Positions 44,601 to 57,228 are shown, counted from the first letter of the stretch. The stretch: DNA of 64,000 bases from Nigrospora sphaerica (GCA_018287875.1 JAGVVL010000018.1:496001-560000); one strand, 5' to 3'. The notes: generated by a model not told the origin, from the sequence alone. Made by a program: numbers and translations.

Positions 44601-47409
44601 CGGAAGAGAAGGCACACGCCCTCTGTAAGGCCCTCTTAAAGCGGTTCACAGATGCCGAAGACCTCGAGGGCGACCCTCTTAAGATCCCGACAATACCGCG
44701 GCGCGCCCTTCCCTAGGACACCTACATCTCTAAAGAGGAGCTAACAGCTGCCACGATTGCGGTGAAAAGCACCTCACCAGGAGTCGATAGCATCTCAGTA
44801 AGGCTACTTAAAGCGTGCTGGCATGCCATCTAAGAGCCGATACGATCCCTCTTCTAGGCCTGCTTATAGATTGGCCACCACCCACGCCCATTCCGAACAG
44901 CCGAGGTCGTGATATTACGGAAACCGAACAAGAAAGACCTCTTAAACCCTCGCTCCTAGCGACCGATCGCCCTCCTCTCCTATCTTAGGAAAGGCCTCGA
45001 AAGGCTCGTCGCGAGGCAGATCGCCAACACAGCACTCCTATATAAGGTAGTCAGCCCACAATAAGCGGGCGCCTTGCTAACACGAGCAGCTTCGGACCTC
45101 CTTACCTACTTAACACACGAGATTAAACACTCCCTAGAGACTAGGTGTACAGCCTCGATTCTCACCTTGGATATGAAAGGCGTATTCGACGCAACGCTTA
45201 AAAAGCGGCTTATGCTTTGTATGAGACAACAGGGCTAGGCTACACCGCTAGTGAAGTTCGTGGGCTCCTTTATAGAAGAAAGACAAGTGCGGATTCGACT
45301 CGAGGATGTTATAATAGCACCACAGACGATCTAATGCGGTCTGCTATAAGGTTCCCCCGCCTCCCCTATCCTCTTCCTCCTATATATCGCAGACATCCTG
45401 CTCGAGGATATAAGACACCGATTCGGATACGCGGATAACATATACTTTTACCGAGAAAGCAAGTCCCTTTAAGAGAACGCACGATAGCTATCGAACGACC
45501 TAAACGACGTCCTAAACTAGGGCCGAGAAAACAAGGTCACGATCGACCCGGAGAAGAGCGATCTGCTCCACTTTATATGCGGAAAGAACCCGGAGGGACT
45601 TCCGAGCGTCTCGGTAAGAGACCACGGCCTCACGGTGCACGCCTCGGAGAAGCCCGTACGATAGCTCGGCGTCTGGTTCGACCCGAAGCTTCGGTTCACG
45701 GAGCACGTGAAAAGGAAAGCGGCATAAGCGCGGAACGTCGTACGACACCTCCGGAGCCTAGCCAACACCCAGCGAGGCCCTCCGCTAAGAGCCCTCCGGA
45801 AAGCCATCTTTACTTGCGTTCTTCCCATTCTCACTTACGGGGCCGAGGCATGGTACAGGGGGCGCACGAAGACCCGAAAGATCGTTAGCAAAGAACGCAG
45901 TACGGAAGTGGCAACCCAGTAAGAAGCGCACATGGATGAGATAGACCGGGTCTTAAGAGAAGCGATACGGGCTGTTCTACCTATATGGAGGACAACGCCG
46001 ACAGCCACGCTATATAGGGACGCAGGGGTCCTAACAGCACGAATCGCACTAGAAGCGGCGTTCTATTACTTCGGACAGCGGCTCCAGTCGGTGGACAAGG
46101 ACTATATACTAACAGCGCGAACAGCACTACAGCCCTACCCACCAGGCCGCTGCTACGGCTCTTTACAGCCAGCACAGATCAGACTTTAGAGAGCAGCCAG
46201 ACTCCTGCCTAGTTATCCGCGGCCACAGTACCTCCCAAGGAGATACACACCGGTATAGGAGCCGCCGAAAGACAAAAAGACAGCGGCGAAGGACTTTATA
46301 GCGTGGCAGTCGAAGCTTCCCGATACCCACCTCGTAGTCTTCTCGGACGGGTCGAAAGGACCTAACGGGGCTGTCGGCTGGGGCTTTGCTATCTATAGAA
46401 ACGGACGAAAACTATACCAAGATAAAAGACGACTAGGCCTTACTGACGTCTTTAACGGAGAAGCCGTCGGAGCGTGGTAAGGTCTACGTCGAGCTTATCG
46501 GGTGGACCCAGGCGCGACAATCCACGTTTGCTTAGATAATACGTCGGTCATTTGGGGCCTCACAGGAAACGCGCCGAAAAGCTTATAAGAGGCCTTCCTC
46601 GCCTTCTAAAAGCTAGCAACGATTGCCGACGTCTATATTCGATAAGTGCCAGGCTACGAAGGGATCCAAGGTAACAAGGAGGCCGACAGGCTTGCGAAGG
46701 AAGGAGCAGCGCTGCCTATAAGCGCCCCTTCTTAGGCTACTTACGCGGGCGTAAAGAGACTCCGAAAGACGATTGTTAAGGACCAGTTCGCAAAGTGGTA
46801 GGAGGAAGCCTCCCAGGGCTGCAAACGCTACCGAAAACTTGGATTCACTACAGCAACTCTCAAGACACTAAAGGAGCTAGATCTCCCCAGACGAACACTC
46901 CACAACTTTCTTGCACTCCGGTTAGGGCACGGAGACTTCGATTGGTACCACAAGAAGGTACAATATAGGCGGTACGATCGATACGCGTGCCGATTGCTAC
47001 GAACACCAGAGCACCTAGTCTACTGCCGCAAAACGCGAAGGCACCGGGCCCGATAGCTAAAGTTCGACCCCGAACCGGAAACCTTACAAGCATACTGGCA
47101 AAGGCTGATACATAGCCTAGAGCAGTTTCAACTCTTTACTTCCTTAACAAAGTACTACGAGGACATATGCCCACCATCGACAGGCAGTAGAGGTCACTCT
47201 ACGTAAGGCAATAGCCACCCAGACAGAACCAGCGCCGGGAACAAACTCGCACGGAGGAGTGATGGAGACAGCTAGACTAAAAGATTGCCATTGGGCTCGA
47301 TATGCGGGATATCTAGATATGTAGATAGACTCTCGCACGCCAGATGCCCCCTGGGAGGCGGGACATTGTCCCAACACGGCGATAAATATAAAGAAGAAGA
47401 AGAAGAAGA
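41677..47409 (+). mobile_element. Tad1-like LINE, copy 2, RIP-damaged
   Basis: Collinear with copy 1 from CCTTCCTTCTTATTT to CGGCGATAAATA, then an AAGAAGAAG tail. ORF1 is at 41797-42216. The endonuclease (DLTFSN and GADHETI, about 44020-44110) and reverse transcriptase (SPGVDSIS, LTLDMKGVFDATL, GSPASPILFLL, YADN; about 44760-45850) follow, then RNase H (VVFSDGSKG, GEAVGAW; about 46320-46740). The second catalytic Asp of YADD is Asn, a G to A change. Stops are TAG/TAA in CAG/CAA/TGG context. Flanked by a perfect 16 bp duplication. Confidence 0.9.
41797..42216 (+). pseudogene. LINE copy 2 ORF1 (gag-like), truncated
   Basis: 139 open codons starting MDSGTIIVMASPP, collinear with copy 1 ORF1 but stopped by TAG about 19 codons earlier. 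Confidence 0.7.
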
Positions 47410-47425
47410 AGATGGGAGTAATCTC
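47410..47425 (+). repeat. Right target-site duplication of LINE copy 2
   Basis: AGATGGGAGTAATCTC, identical to 41661-41676, right after the AAG tail. Confidence 0.9.
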
Positions 47426-48276
47426 CTAACGACCTATTGTGAAGTTCAGACCAGTTACCCAGTCACGCACCCTCAGTTATCCGTTACCCTACGACCAGTG
47501 TTCAAGCTAGACAGACGCTCTCTGTCCCTGATTGTACAAACCCTACGTCACGCAGTACTTAGGTATAGCGTTCGTTACATAAGAGCGTTAACTTATAGCG
47601 TGGGTATTACTTTAAGGCCGCCTTAGCTAGGCTTTAACATATGACCGCTTTCGTTAATTCGCTTAGTCCACCTTTAACACCTTTAAAAGCTACCGTAGCC
47701 TTAGAAACATTAGCATCACTGGTTCTTTAAGCGCTAGCTGTAAATGAAGACACTGGTTTCCACTAGCATAGATTTCCATCGCCTTCATAGCGCCTCTCAC
47801 GCTAATATTAAGAAGTTTTTCAAAAGGCTAGCCTAGGAAGACCTCGCTAGTTGTAAGGATCCGAAGGAACCACAGTGGCACCGTCAGATATAGGGTAGCG
47901 AAGGGCAGGCTCAATTCCACTGCAAGACTGATTCTTGCAGAATCTAAGTTCAGGTCGGGCGCCAGCAGTGCGCTCGCTCCTCGCTAGTAGGCTGCCGGTG
48001 GGTCTGTGCCGCAGGTCAGGTGACCAGCCTGCGGATGCACCTCTCCAGCGCCTCCTCCCTTACACTAGTATCCTATTAGAGCACACTTAGAACTTCGATA
48101 AGATAGGTGCTTAGATTGGCCTTAAAAACTGCCCATTCGTGATCGGACTTACCACTATAAGCTGGATCTTCGCTATAGATACGCTTTAAGGTAAGTAGAC
48201 GGCCTCTTTAAAAGCAATCTCTACTGTTAGCTACGCGCTATCTCCGTTATTAATGTTTAAAGGTAAGGCAGTTTAA
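47426..48276. other. AT-rich repeat-derived DNA
   Basis: No gene. Base composition and CTAG/TTAA-rich words resemble the RIP-affected elements nearby. Confidence 0.4.
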
Positions 48277-48599
48277 TGAGACGGGGCTAGGGTACATAAG
48301 TACCCAATGCCAGGGGTCTGATCAAGGACTTGCACCTATAAGTAGCCGTCCAGCTTCCACCGTAGAGACAAGACACAACAAAACATGTTCACTTCTTTTT
48401 ATCTTTTGAGACCATCACTCGTAACCGTTTTGTCCCAGTTATTGTCCCAGTTGGACCTCACTTTTACTTGGGTGATAGACATACCCTTGATCAAGGACTT
48501 GTACGTCCTAAATCAAGGGCATGTCTATCACATTATCAGGGATCGACCTCACGACCGCGTCTTTCCACCAGGCACTACACCTAGTGTTTGTCTGTTCTA
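48277..48599 (+). repeat. Left arm of a 324 bp inverted repeat
   Basis: From TGAGACGGGGCTAGGG to GTTTGTCTGTTCTA; nearly identical in reverse complement to 49506-49829. It includes TATAAGTAG and a strong internal hairpin, so it may be a solo LTR or miniature element. Confidence 0.85.
48472..48532 (+). repeat. Hairpin inside the inverted-repeat arm
   Basis: GTGATAGACATACCCTTGAT... pairs with ...ATCAAGGGCATGTCTATCAC, a stem of about 28 bases with few mismatches and almost no loop. The same hairpin occurs in the right arm at about 49573-49633. Confidence 0.7.
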
Positions 48600-49505
48600 T
48601 TAATAGCAGTGGTTTAACTCTTAAGTCGATAAGTAGGATCTCGAAAGCTAGTCTTTTAAAGCCTTATAGGCTAGCTAAACTAGCAATTTAATTATGCTAC
48701 GTTAGCTAAAGTAAATATTTATACCTTTAATAGCTTTAAAAGACCTTAAATAATGGCGGCACTTTATCCTTAATAGCTATATAAGCCACTATATTAAGGA
48801 GTCTATAATAACCTATTTTAAGGCACGCGTTTAGCTTAACTTTTGTTAAAAGTATAGGGCTTACCCCTATACCGTTATCCTTCGTTAAGGACTTAGCTAT
48901 GCACTTATCGAAAAGCTAGTCCTTTAACCGAGACTGCCCTAAAGCTCGGGCCACCTTACCCAACAGCACGGGCTACCCTACCCTAAAGCTAAGGCCACTT
49001 TTCCTATATACGTGGCCTACGCCACTTGGAACTTTCTATAAGTTTCTACGAGTTTCCACGTACTTCCATAAGGTTCCACGAGCCTCCACGTGGTCCCACG
49101 AGGTTCTATAAGCGTCCATGTGCTTCTAAGCTACGTCACTGCTTACGCGTCCACTTACGCGTCCCCTCTTTGTATTACTAAGAGGATAAAGGGTTAAAAG
49201 GGTATAAATAAGGGATAAATCTTCCTTCTTTATGTACATAGTCTCGGAAATAAGCAAGCAACTTAGAGATCTCACTCTCTACCCCCCTCAAGAGAAGTTC
49301 CTACTCTTCCGTGTTCCTTTATCCTTAAAGAACGGCCTCCAAGATCGAAAGAGCCCTTATAAAGAGGTTGCTTCCTCTTTCCGATCGAACCACCACTTCC
49401 AACAACTTTTTATTGGCTTATACTTTTTAAATGCTATAGCTATTAAATCTTAACCCTTTTTTAATATTAAAGCGAGCTTATTAAAAATACCTAGGTGACG
49501 CCTAC
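48600..49505. other. AT-rich loop between inverted-repeat arms
   Basis: About 900 bases rich in TTTAA and CTAG words, without a gene. At 49010-49140 there is a local run of short CCACGAG/TTCCACG variants. Confidence 0.45.
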
Positions 49506-49829
49506 TAGAACAGACAAACACTAGGTGTAGTGCCTGGTGGAAAGACGCGGTCGTGAGGTCGATCCCTGATAATGTGATAGACATGCCCTCGATTTAGGAC
49601 GTGCAAGTCCTTGATCAAGGGTATGTCTATCACCCAAGTAAAAGTGAGGTCCAACTGGGACAATAACTGGGACAAAACGGTTACGAGTGATGGTCTCAAA
49701 AGATAAAAGGAAGTGAACATGTCTTGTTGTTGTCTTATCTCTACGGTGGAAGCTGGACGGCTACTTATAGGTGCAAGTCCTTGATCAGACCCCTGGCATT
49801 AGGTGCTTACGTACCCTAGCCCCGTCTCA
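49506..49829 (-). repeat. Right arm of the 324 bp inverted repeat
   Basis: Reverse-complement copy of 48277-48599 with only scattered differences (for example GACAAAACGG and GTAAAAGTGAGG are shared). Confidence 0.85.
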
Positions 49830-52126
49830 CTACCTTATTAACTTATTATTTACTTTAAAGAAGTTAAAGTTTTTAAAAGCCTAGAATAAGGCTTATAAGG
49901 AGGCTTTAACACTTAAGTATATCGCTATAGGTTAAAGAACAACTAATATTTATTTAAGGAACTATAGTAACCTACATAATAGCTAACTAATAAAGTAATA
50001 TAACCGCGATAAGCTAAAGGGATTAAATTAGTATGTTCTATAGCTAAGGAAGGACCCTCTACTATTATAGATATCTACTTTAAAGGTTAAAACACCGAGG
50101 ACGTCACATTGAATTAGCGTAATCTACTGGGACCTTAATAGTGTTAATCTAGTTTATAATAACGTAACGCTATATTAAGTGTTTCGGAAGGCTAGCAAGG
50201 CCTTAAATTAAGCGACCGCTAAGACCTTTAATTTAAAGTATAAACAAGACTAATTAGCTATAGCGCTGGATCGCTAGAAGCCTTAAGAACAGCGTAAGGT
50301 TTAGCTAACCACTTAGGACCGTTTCGTGACAATGCTAAAGGTACGTAAAGTTAAGGAGGAGATGTCGACCCCTAAAGATGTAGGGGGTACGGTCACTGCG
50401 GAATCTAAAGCTTTCTGTATAGACGGATCGGACGAAGAAGTCGATTCTAAGGTAGAAGACTGTATCATAGTCTCTTAAGATCAGTCTGCTTATGCGTAGC
50501 TATTGTGGTTGTTGAGATATTTCAATTGATCCGTAGTGTTGCCATCGCGTGAGGTCATCTTGACCTCTGGCCGTTTGGGGGGTTGGCTCTTTGGTGGGGG
50601 GGGTGAGCTTACTTGGCTTCCTGTATGGCTTTTAGGCGGTTTACTTATCTTTTTGCACCTGTGCTCTTCCGAGACACCTCCCTTGCGCTCTTCAGTTCTT
50701 CGAACCCGAGGATGGAATTCAGGACCACCCTCAGCGTCGCCAAACCGGCAAATACTTTTTCCTATCTTTGTGTTCGCCGAGATGATCCAGCTCGTGGTTT
50801 GGCCCCCTTCATCTTACGGCCTGGAACTGGCTCGTAACCGTCTACCTGCGCAGCTTTATGGACCAGAGCGTGTGACCCAAGCGGGAGGATCCCGGCTAGA
50901 TTGTCGAGGAGGAAATATAGATCATCGGCCAGCTGGCGCCGTTCATCGGGCTTGTTGTGTTCACATTTCCAGCTTTATAAATGGTGTGGGTGAACATTTC
51001 CACAGACCTGGGCTATTCTGACAGTCAGCGCGCCATTATAGAATTTCGCAAATTAGGAGGGACTGCCACCCCCCCTCTGTCGTCGCCATACATAAGGAGG
51101 GAATTCTATGCCCCAAGGTAGTGGCGAGTCAAATAGCCTCGTCAGAAGCCTGGCTCCACGATCTCACGACGGCTATAACACTCAACGCAGACATTGTAGA
51201 GATTTGATGACGTGAGGTTACTCCAGAGGCCGTGGTGTTGAGGCAAATTTCGTATTCCATCTCAACAGTTAGCATAGGCCCATCCGGCACGGATCCTTGG
51301 TATTGGCTAGCTAGCGCATATTTTTATTTGTTCCCTTTGATGGAGAAGTCGAATGCTTTGCTTCCCATGCCCTCCCCAGTGCGGCGATAGAGCTCGGATA
51401 TTCGCACAGTCGCACATCGATCTAGGCCTGCCAATTAGCAGGATTGCATTTACACTGGAGGAAGGGGCTAATAAGAAACAATGTGGCCCTCGAGTCTTCT
51501 GTCGTTTTATAAAACATAGGGCTTCCCGGATCTGCCATGTAAGCACGAGACCGCTCTGAGGAGCACCAAGAGCTGTCGATTGGTGACAGACGAAATGGAA
51601 TCCGCCATGTTACTTCACGGGTCGAAGAGATGTATGTAATTGCCCTCTTCAATCTTTGGCCCTGAGTTTGCGAAAGATCGTTCCATAGCAAATAATGCTG
51701 TTAACTGGAACAAAAAGAACGTTGCGGCAGCAATTCCACCCATAATACAGGTCGTTGCAATCTTCTCCATGATTTCGTATCAGAATAGGCTCGGCAAGCT
51801 CAAAGCATTGGATACCGGAAATAATTCCCACGCTCCGGGGCTATCCACCTTTCTCCTGTTATAATAGTTGCAAATCTGTTTATCGTTTTGTAATTCAGAA
51901 AAGATCAGAGACAAATGTGCTTGGTATCTGAATCTCAGTTTTGACTACACGCCGTGCCGCCGTTATCTGAATCATTAAAAAGATGCACAGCAACAGCGAT
52001 AGAAGGAGACTTATCCGCGTGGACCACGCCACCAACTGGGGCCATGCCTCGGCCTTCGGGCGTGAAGTCGCCCGCCGACGTCGCGTGAAAGGGTCGCCGT
52101 GTTCGATACACCAACGCCTTCGGGAT
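49830..52126. other. Decayed repeat DNA then gene-poor sequence
   Basis: 49830-50480 is AT-rich with a broken plus-strand frame (QEQRKV, TQDRFVTMLKVRKVKEEM, DGSDEEVDSKVEDC, about 50280-50476) that may be the tail of an old transposon protein. 50480-52126 has frames without recognisable motifs. Confidence 0.4.
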
Positions 52127-52442
52127 CTAAATTAGTGCGAACACTTCAAGGTGCGGGCAGGCCCACGAAACAGCCATCAGAGCTAGGCCGAATGCGGCGC
52201 TGATGACTGTTCCGCCGGCGGTCATGGCTGTGGAGAGCTTATACCAGTACTTTCGTCCCTTGTGAGCCAGTCACTCTACATTACTGTTCAAATGTTTGAT
52301 AAGAGGAGAAGAAACACGGACCTTCGAGATGAATTATTTGGTTCATTGGTCTTCCCCCTTTGCAGCCGACGTCGGCTCTGACGAGGACTCCGATAATTAG
52401 GGCGCAAGCAACAACGACGCAAATGGCCGCTCTTCTCTTCAT
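52127..52442 (-). CDS. Possible small two-helix membrane protein
   Basis: The ATG at 52442 opens MKRRAAICVVVACALIIGVLVRA, a signal-anchor-like helix, then DVGCKGGRPMNQIIHLE. An intron with GTCCGT donor and CACAAG acceptor would join YWYKLSTAMTAGGTVISAAF and GLALMAVSWACPHLEVF, a second hydrophobic segment, to a TAG at 52127-52129. About 85 residues. The splice sites are mediocre and I know no family, so this may be a fragment. Confidence 0.35.
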
Positions 52443-54563
52443 CCATTTTCCTTGGTCTGCTTCGGCGGCTACGCTCCTGCGAACCCTGCCTGCTAAACAT
52501 TGGTTTCACCGGTGATGCGCTTGGCAGAGCGTCTAGAAAAGACGGGTATAATTAATCTATAGTATCAGGAACTCTACGTTTTAGCGGCAGTCTGTTGATG
52601 GTGTTTAATTGGAAACACCAAGTCTAGGTGATAATGGGACAACCTTAAGCCGGCCCTTGCTTTGATATCGGATATTCCAGATCCATATTAACCCTAATAG
52701 CGATAAGTCGTCGCAATGTCCGTTCTAGCTTTGTTGTTCAGGTGAGTGAGGGGAAAGAATGAGTTGGGTAAGAGGGAATGCAAGCCGACAGCGTGAGCCA
52801 CAATAACAAGGTACTACGGCTGCGGGTTGCGCAGCCTTTCTGACGGAAGAGCCTAATTATGACAACATCGCGTATTGGGATTCTCTGTTATGCGAGTCCG
52901 TCATTTGCAGGCCAAATCCAGTATGCTTGTTACTTCGTAATCACACAGCATAATAATGCGCGCAATTACCCATCGCGCTGCAGATCGAGTAACCGCACCA
53001 GCACTCGTCGCTCCCCTGGACGCCCGCGCGGGTGAAACAGTTTCGCAGCAAACTGTTTCCCGCTCATCGGACGTCGAAAGACCTTTCCTCCCGGGGCCGC
53101 TATGCGAGATGCCCAGACGGGTGTTTTTCGCATTGTGTTTGATGATTTGTTCTCCCACTAGTCCTGCTACGCCAGGTCTCGTGTGCATAAGCGAATCTAC
53201 TTCCTCCCGTGGTTCAAGTTTCTCTTTCTTTCTGATCTACCCAATTTTTCACCCTGGGTCAACACATTGCGAGGCGTTCATCGAATGGATGGTCTTCAAA
53301 GGCCGGATAACATTTGGAGCAACCATCTACCTTGATGAGTTCTAGCTCGGGACTTCAAGATACGAGTACCCTACCTCGACACGGCAAAGAACGCCAATCG
53401 AAAACCATCTGAACATGGAACTGGTTGATTAGTTAGACGGCGATGCATCGGCTACGTTCCGAAACCGTGACCTGGTGTCGGCGGGCCGACGCTCCCCTTT
53501 TGTTGGATGGCGGTCCACCAATATCTGATGGGGCTTGTTTGAGGTTGTGATTAGCGTCGCGGCGCTTGGGTTGAACCCTGGTCGACCTCTCCACCTTTGC
53601 GACCGGGCTCCTCGCCAGCAAGCCCTTTCTGCACCATAGCTGGTCATGACAGCTTCGTTCTGATTGGGCCATGGGATGAGCCCCGTCCCCGCCGCTTAGA
53701 AACCGCGCGATTCCACTCATGGCACATTTCGAAAGATATGAAGCCGGGTAGATAGCGGAGCGAGGGCGCGCAGAGCAAAGAGTTCCCCGAGCTTTCCTAT
53801 GCCAGACCCGTTTGAAACGCTGCGAGATGCCCCCCACGCTAAAGCGGACAATACCACGAGGTTGTGACAAGCTTTTCCCTAGTCCAACATTTCAACCGCT
53901 TTATGGGGGCGCCAAGACTGCTTCTGAAGGCCCTACGCATTCGAGCTACACAAACAATTGAAAGATCCGTAACATTCCATCTGTCTCTACTACCTACGAG
54001 AATATATTTAAGAAACTGCCAACAATGTCGGCGATTCACGCGCGAGGGGCAAAAGCTGTGCAACTACGTGCATGTTGCGCCGGGAGCTCGCTGCATCAGA
54101 AGCACGGGGTTTAGAAATTTCTAGTGGAATGGAGTACTGATACGAAAGTGGAGCAGACTTCACCTGAACTGCTACTGGCGGCCCACACTGTCAAACCCCG
54201 CCAACACCGTCAAATTTGCGGCCCCTCGTATGTTGCACCTGATCTTTCTCGCTATTTTACCTTTAGTCCATTCTTTCATTTGCAGGCTGGTCCCGGCTCC
54301 TTTCTTATTGGGCCCTTGCTATAATTCTTTTTTTCCTCTTTCGTTCGCAGTGCGCCCTCTTACATCGCCGCTCGTTTTCATTTTCGATCTTTTTCTTCTT
54401 ACAGCTGGTCTGTCTGTCTGGTGTCCTAGTACTTCTATTACGGTACCTCTACCAGAAGCAGTGAGCGGAAGCGTAAAGATCTGGCTATTATTATGCGGTG
54501 AGACCAAAATAATCACGTCCACGAGGAGCGCAAGGTTAACATGCGACACATAGACGGCGATCA
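52443..54563. other. No firmly supported gene
   Basis: Frames at 52956-53345 (plus) and 53433-53870 (minus) lack motifs. At 54230 MLHLIFLAILPLVHS looks like a signal peptide and may be the first exon of the membrane protein below, but the connecting exons contain stops I cannot splice out. Confidence 0.35.
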
Positions 54564-55386
54564 AGGAGAGTTCAGTCCATTAAAGATAGTTCGGCCATCG
54601 ATACCAAGACCAAGGGCGACGAATTCAACAGTTCCGACGACTTTCTATCTCCCACCAGTTCCAAGTTGCCCCAGGATGGCCCCAAATCGGCGCAACCAAC
54701 AACACAGACGCTTTTAGTGTCAACCATCTCGTCTACCGGACTTTCACCTTCTGCCACGGATGTGACTTCTCGTCTCAATGTAGTGACAGTTCCAGCAGCC
54801 CAGGTGCCTGGTATCGGCCCACAAGTTTCTCCACAGCAACGGCGAGACGCCACCCCCGGGGTGGGCATGACTCAAACCCAAGTTACGACGATATCGCTCG
54901 GTAAGTAACGGTAGTTGTATATCGGCTTTCGTTTCGCCCAGCTCATTGTTTTCAGCTACTATTGGCGTAACTGCTGTCGTTTTCCTGCTCCTCTGGTTTT
55001 GCTTGAAGCGGCGGCGTCGCGCAACAGTCGGACCTACACAGCCAGCCGATCAATTGTCCCGAGACCGCCAATATCCAGCTTACGAGAAGCGATGGACCTT
55101 GGAAGAGGGCTCCGTTCACGGGTTGCCCTCTCAACAACGCCCATCTTTGGAAGCACGCCCATATCTATCAGGCCAGAGAAGGTTGAGCCTTGACGAGAAA
55201 TCCATTCGCCAATCGTCCATTCGGCGTCCGTCCTTGCAAAAAGGCCAGGAACCATTCAGCGAGAGAAGATGGAGCATCGATGAGAGATCCTTTCGCGACA
55301 TGTCACCTCCACAACGCCTATATCGACCCTACGAGGTGGCGTCCTCTGAACAACGCCAATATTCACCTTACGAAGCACTTCGATGA
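54564..55386 (+). CDS. Putative single-pass membrane protein, 3' exons
   Basis: A Ser/Thr/Pro-rich stretch (about 54590-54900; SSKLPQDGPKSAQPTTQT, GLSPSATDVTS) is joined by an intron (donor GTAAGT at 54900, acceptor TTTTCAG near 54955) to TIGVTAVVFLLLWFCLKRRRR, a transmembrane helix with a basic stop-transfer. The cytosolic part has degenerate repeats of the form (R/K)RW(S/T)(L/I)(D/E)E(R/G)S. The overall plan is that of fungal cell-wall stress-sensor-like or mucin-like membrane proteins. The 5' end is unresolved, and a frame at 55466-55762 may be a further exon or decay. Low to moderate confidence. Confidence 0.45.
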
Positions 55387-56088
55387 GAAAATGCATTCGC
55401 GAGTCGTCCTTTCAACAGTTCCCGTCCTCATGGCCACGCCCGGAATCTGAGACGATGAAATTTGGATGGGCAGTTCAAATTCGGTTTGCAATGACGACCC
55501 TATCGGCATGGTTAATGTCGGACCTGAAGCACCTGGTTATCATTTACCCTGTGCCTTTTACAACTGGGCTATACCTGTGAATGACGCCCGGGTCCAAAGA
55601 GCCGCAGCCTCTGGTACACCTGTTACGGATCATCCGATCAACCCCAACCAGAGACTCATGCCTCCACCGGCAGCCACAAAGCCTGGGGCTTCTACGGCAC
55701 TTCACGACAAAACGGCACGAATATCCGGGGCATTGAATAAATTGGGGCATCTAGTATCTTAGAAGAGGTAGTGGGACGCGCCAACGGAGTACCATCAGCT
55801 CGGGATTCCACGCGATGCAATGCGGCCTGACCTATGGCTTGAGTTCGGTGTAGGTAGCGGCGTAGACGAGTCGCCGTGTTGCAGCCTTATGCAGCATGGC
55901 GTACGGCTGTGACACAGAATTCCAGAAACTTCTGTGGTCGCTCTTTAATTGGTCGAGGCAATATGAGAAGCGGCCGCCCACTCTGTTACTAAAGCTTATC
56001 ACTGAGCCCTCTTATCCTTACCTCTAACTTCCCCCGCACCTACTACTCTCCTTTTAGTGCCTCTCATCGCCAAATAGCCTACCGAGCC

Positions 56089-57228
56089 ATGGAGGCCGAC
56101 AACTTAACCGACCGTCTTCAATCACTGAATCTAGTTTCACAGGATCAGGACCCAACAACTTCCTATCCATCCAGCACTATTGGCGACCCTACCGGGAATT
56201 GGGACGTTCCACGCTATCTCTTTCGCGTCTACTCGGCTAAAAGTGGCGGAGAAAATAGCAAGAAACGGATGAAAAGCCAAGCCGCGAAGGATATAAAATC
56301 GAACATCTCTCCTGAACAGGTCGCGATTGCGCTGAACGAGCACCTGCGCTGGTGGCTGCCGTCGTGCCCCGACCCTTTCATTTCCTGGACCGCATCCTTA
56401 CTTTTTGCGATACAATACATCATTTATAAGAAAAGGAAGGAAAAGATAGGATTGAACAAGATTTACCTCTGCGTCGTCGATACCACGATGTTTCCCGCAG
56501 CGACATTCGTTCGGGATCTCAATCTTATTCGACAATTCCAGGGTTCTGTGCCATCGTACCGCGAGATTCGGGTCAAAGAGGAGAAATGGGGCAAGGACTG
56601 GGCTTCCCAAGGCCTAGAAAAGTTTAGCACGTTGCGGATGGGAATGTACTACTACTTTGGGGAATTTCTCTCACTGGGTGAAACGCCCGTCGAAGGGCGT
56701 TCTTACACCATAACCTCGAACAAGATCGTCAACAATGCCCTTTTTACCCTTTTTCCTAACATCAGGACCGAAATAGAGTCAACTGGCCCGAATCGATTAG
56801 CTGAGGCTGTGGTTAGCCTCCGAAATTCGTTTTACGACGTCGAGGGTACAGCGCCGGAATTGACATTGGAAATGGTGCTTGCCGCCCGAGCTATTGCGAT
56901 GCAATTCGCGTCAGCCTTCTGTGTCCCCGTGTGGGCCTGCCTATTTGCCCTTCGCCCCTTCAGAAATGCGGATTCCGAAATGGCCAAGATGATATATGTA
57001 CGCCTCCCGGGTAGGCGTCCCCCATTCTTTACAGCTGTGCCGTTTCCGGTTCATGATCGGTTCTGACCAGGTACAGACCAAGTAAAGCAACTCTGCTCCA
57101 AAGAAACCCGCGTTATTCTGGACCTGGGAGAGTCTGAAATACCCGAAGTTCATAAGGCCGATGCCATAATGTCAGCCGTCCGGGAAGCGTTCTCCGCAGT
57201 TATAAGGCCCAGAGTGGCTCTCGGTTGA
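56089..57228 (+). CDS. DUF7587-type fungal protein of unknown function
   Basis: Exon 1 (56089-57010) and exon 2 (57071-57228) are joined by GTAGGC...GACCAG, giving 359 residues. The start follows a C-rich leader (CCGAGCCATGGAG). Core features: VPRYLFRVYSAKSGGENSKK, HLRWWLPSCPDPFISWTASL, KIYLCVVDTTMFPAATFVRD, YYYFGEFLSLGETPVEGRSY. This pattern (gateway RVY..S.G, then W.S.S.SL.FA, then D.T, then EYL..G) is that of the widespread Pezizomycotina DUF7587 family. No signal peptide. Some relatives sit in accessory regions near incompatibility genes; function is not established. Without the intron, the protein would end 19 codons later at 57064. Confidence 0.8.
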
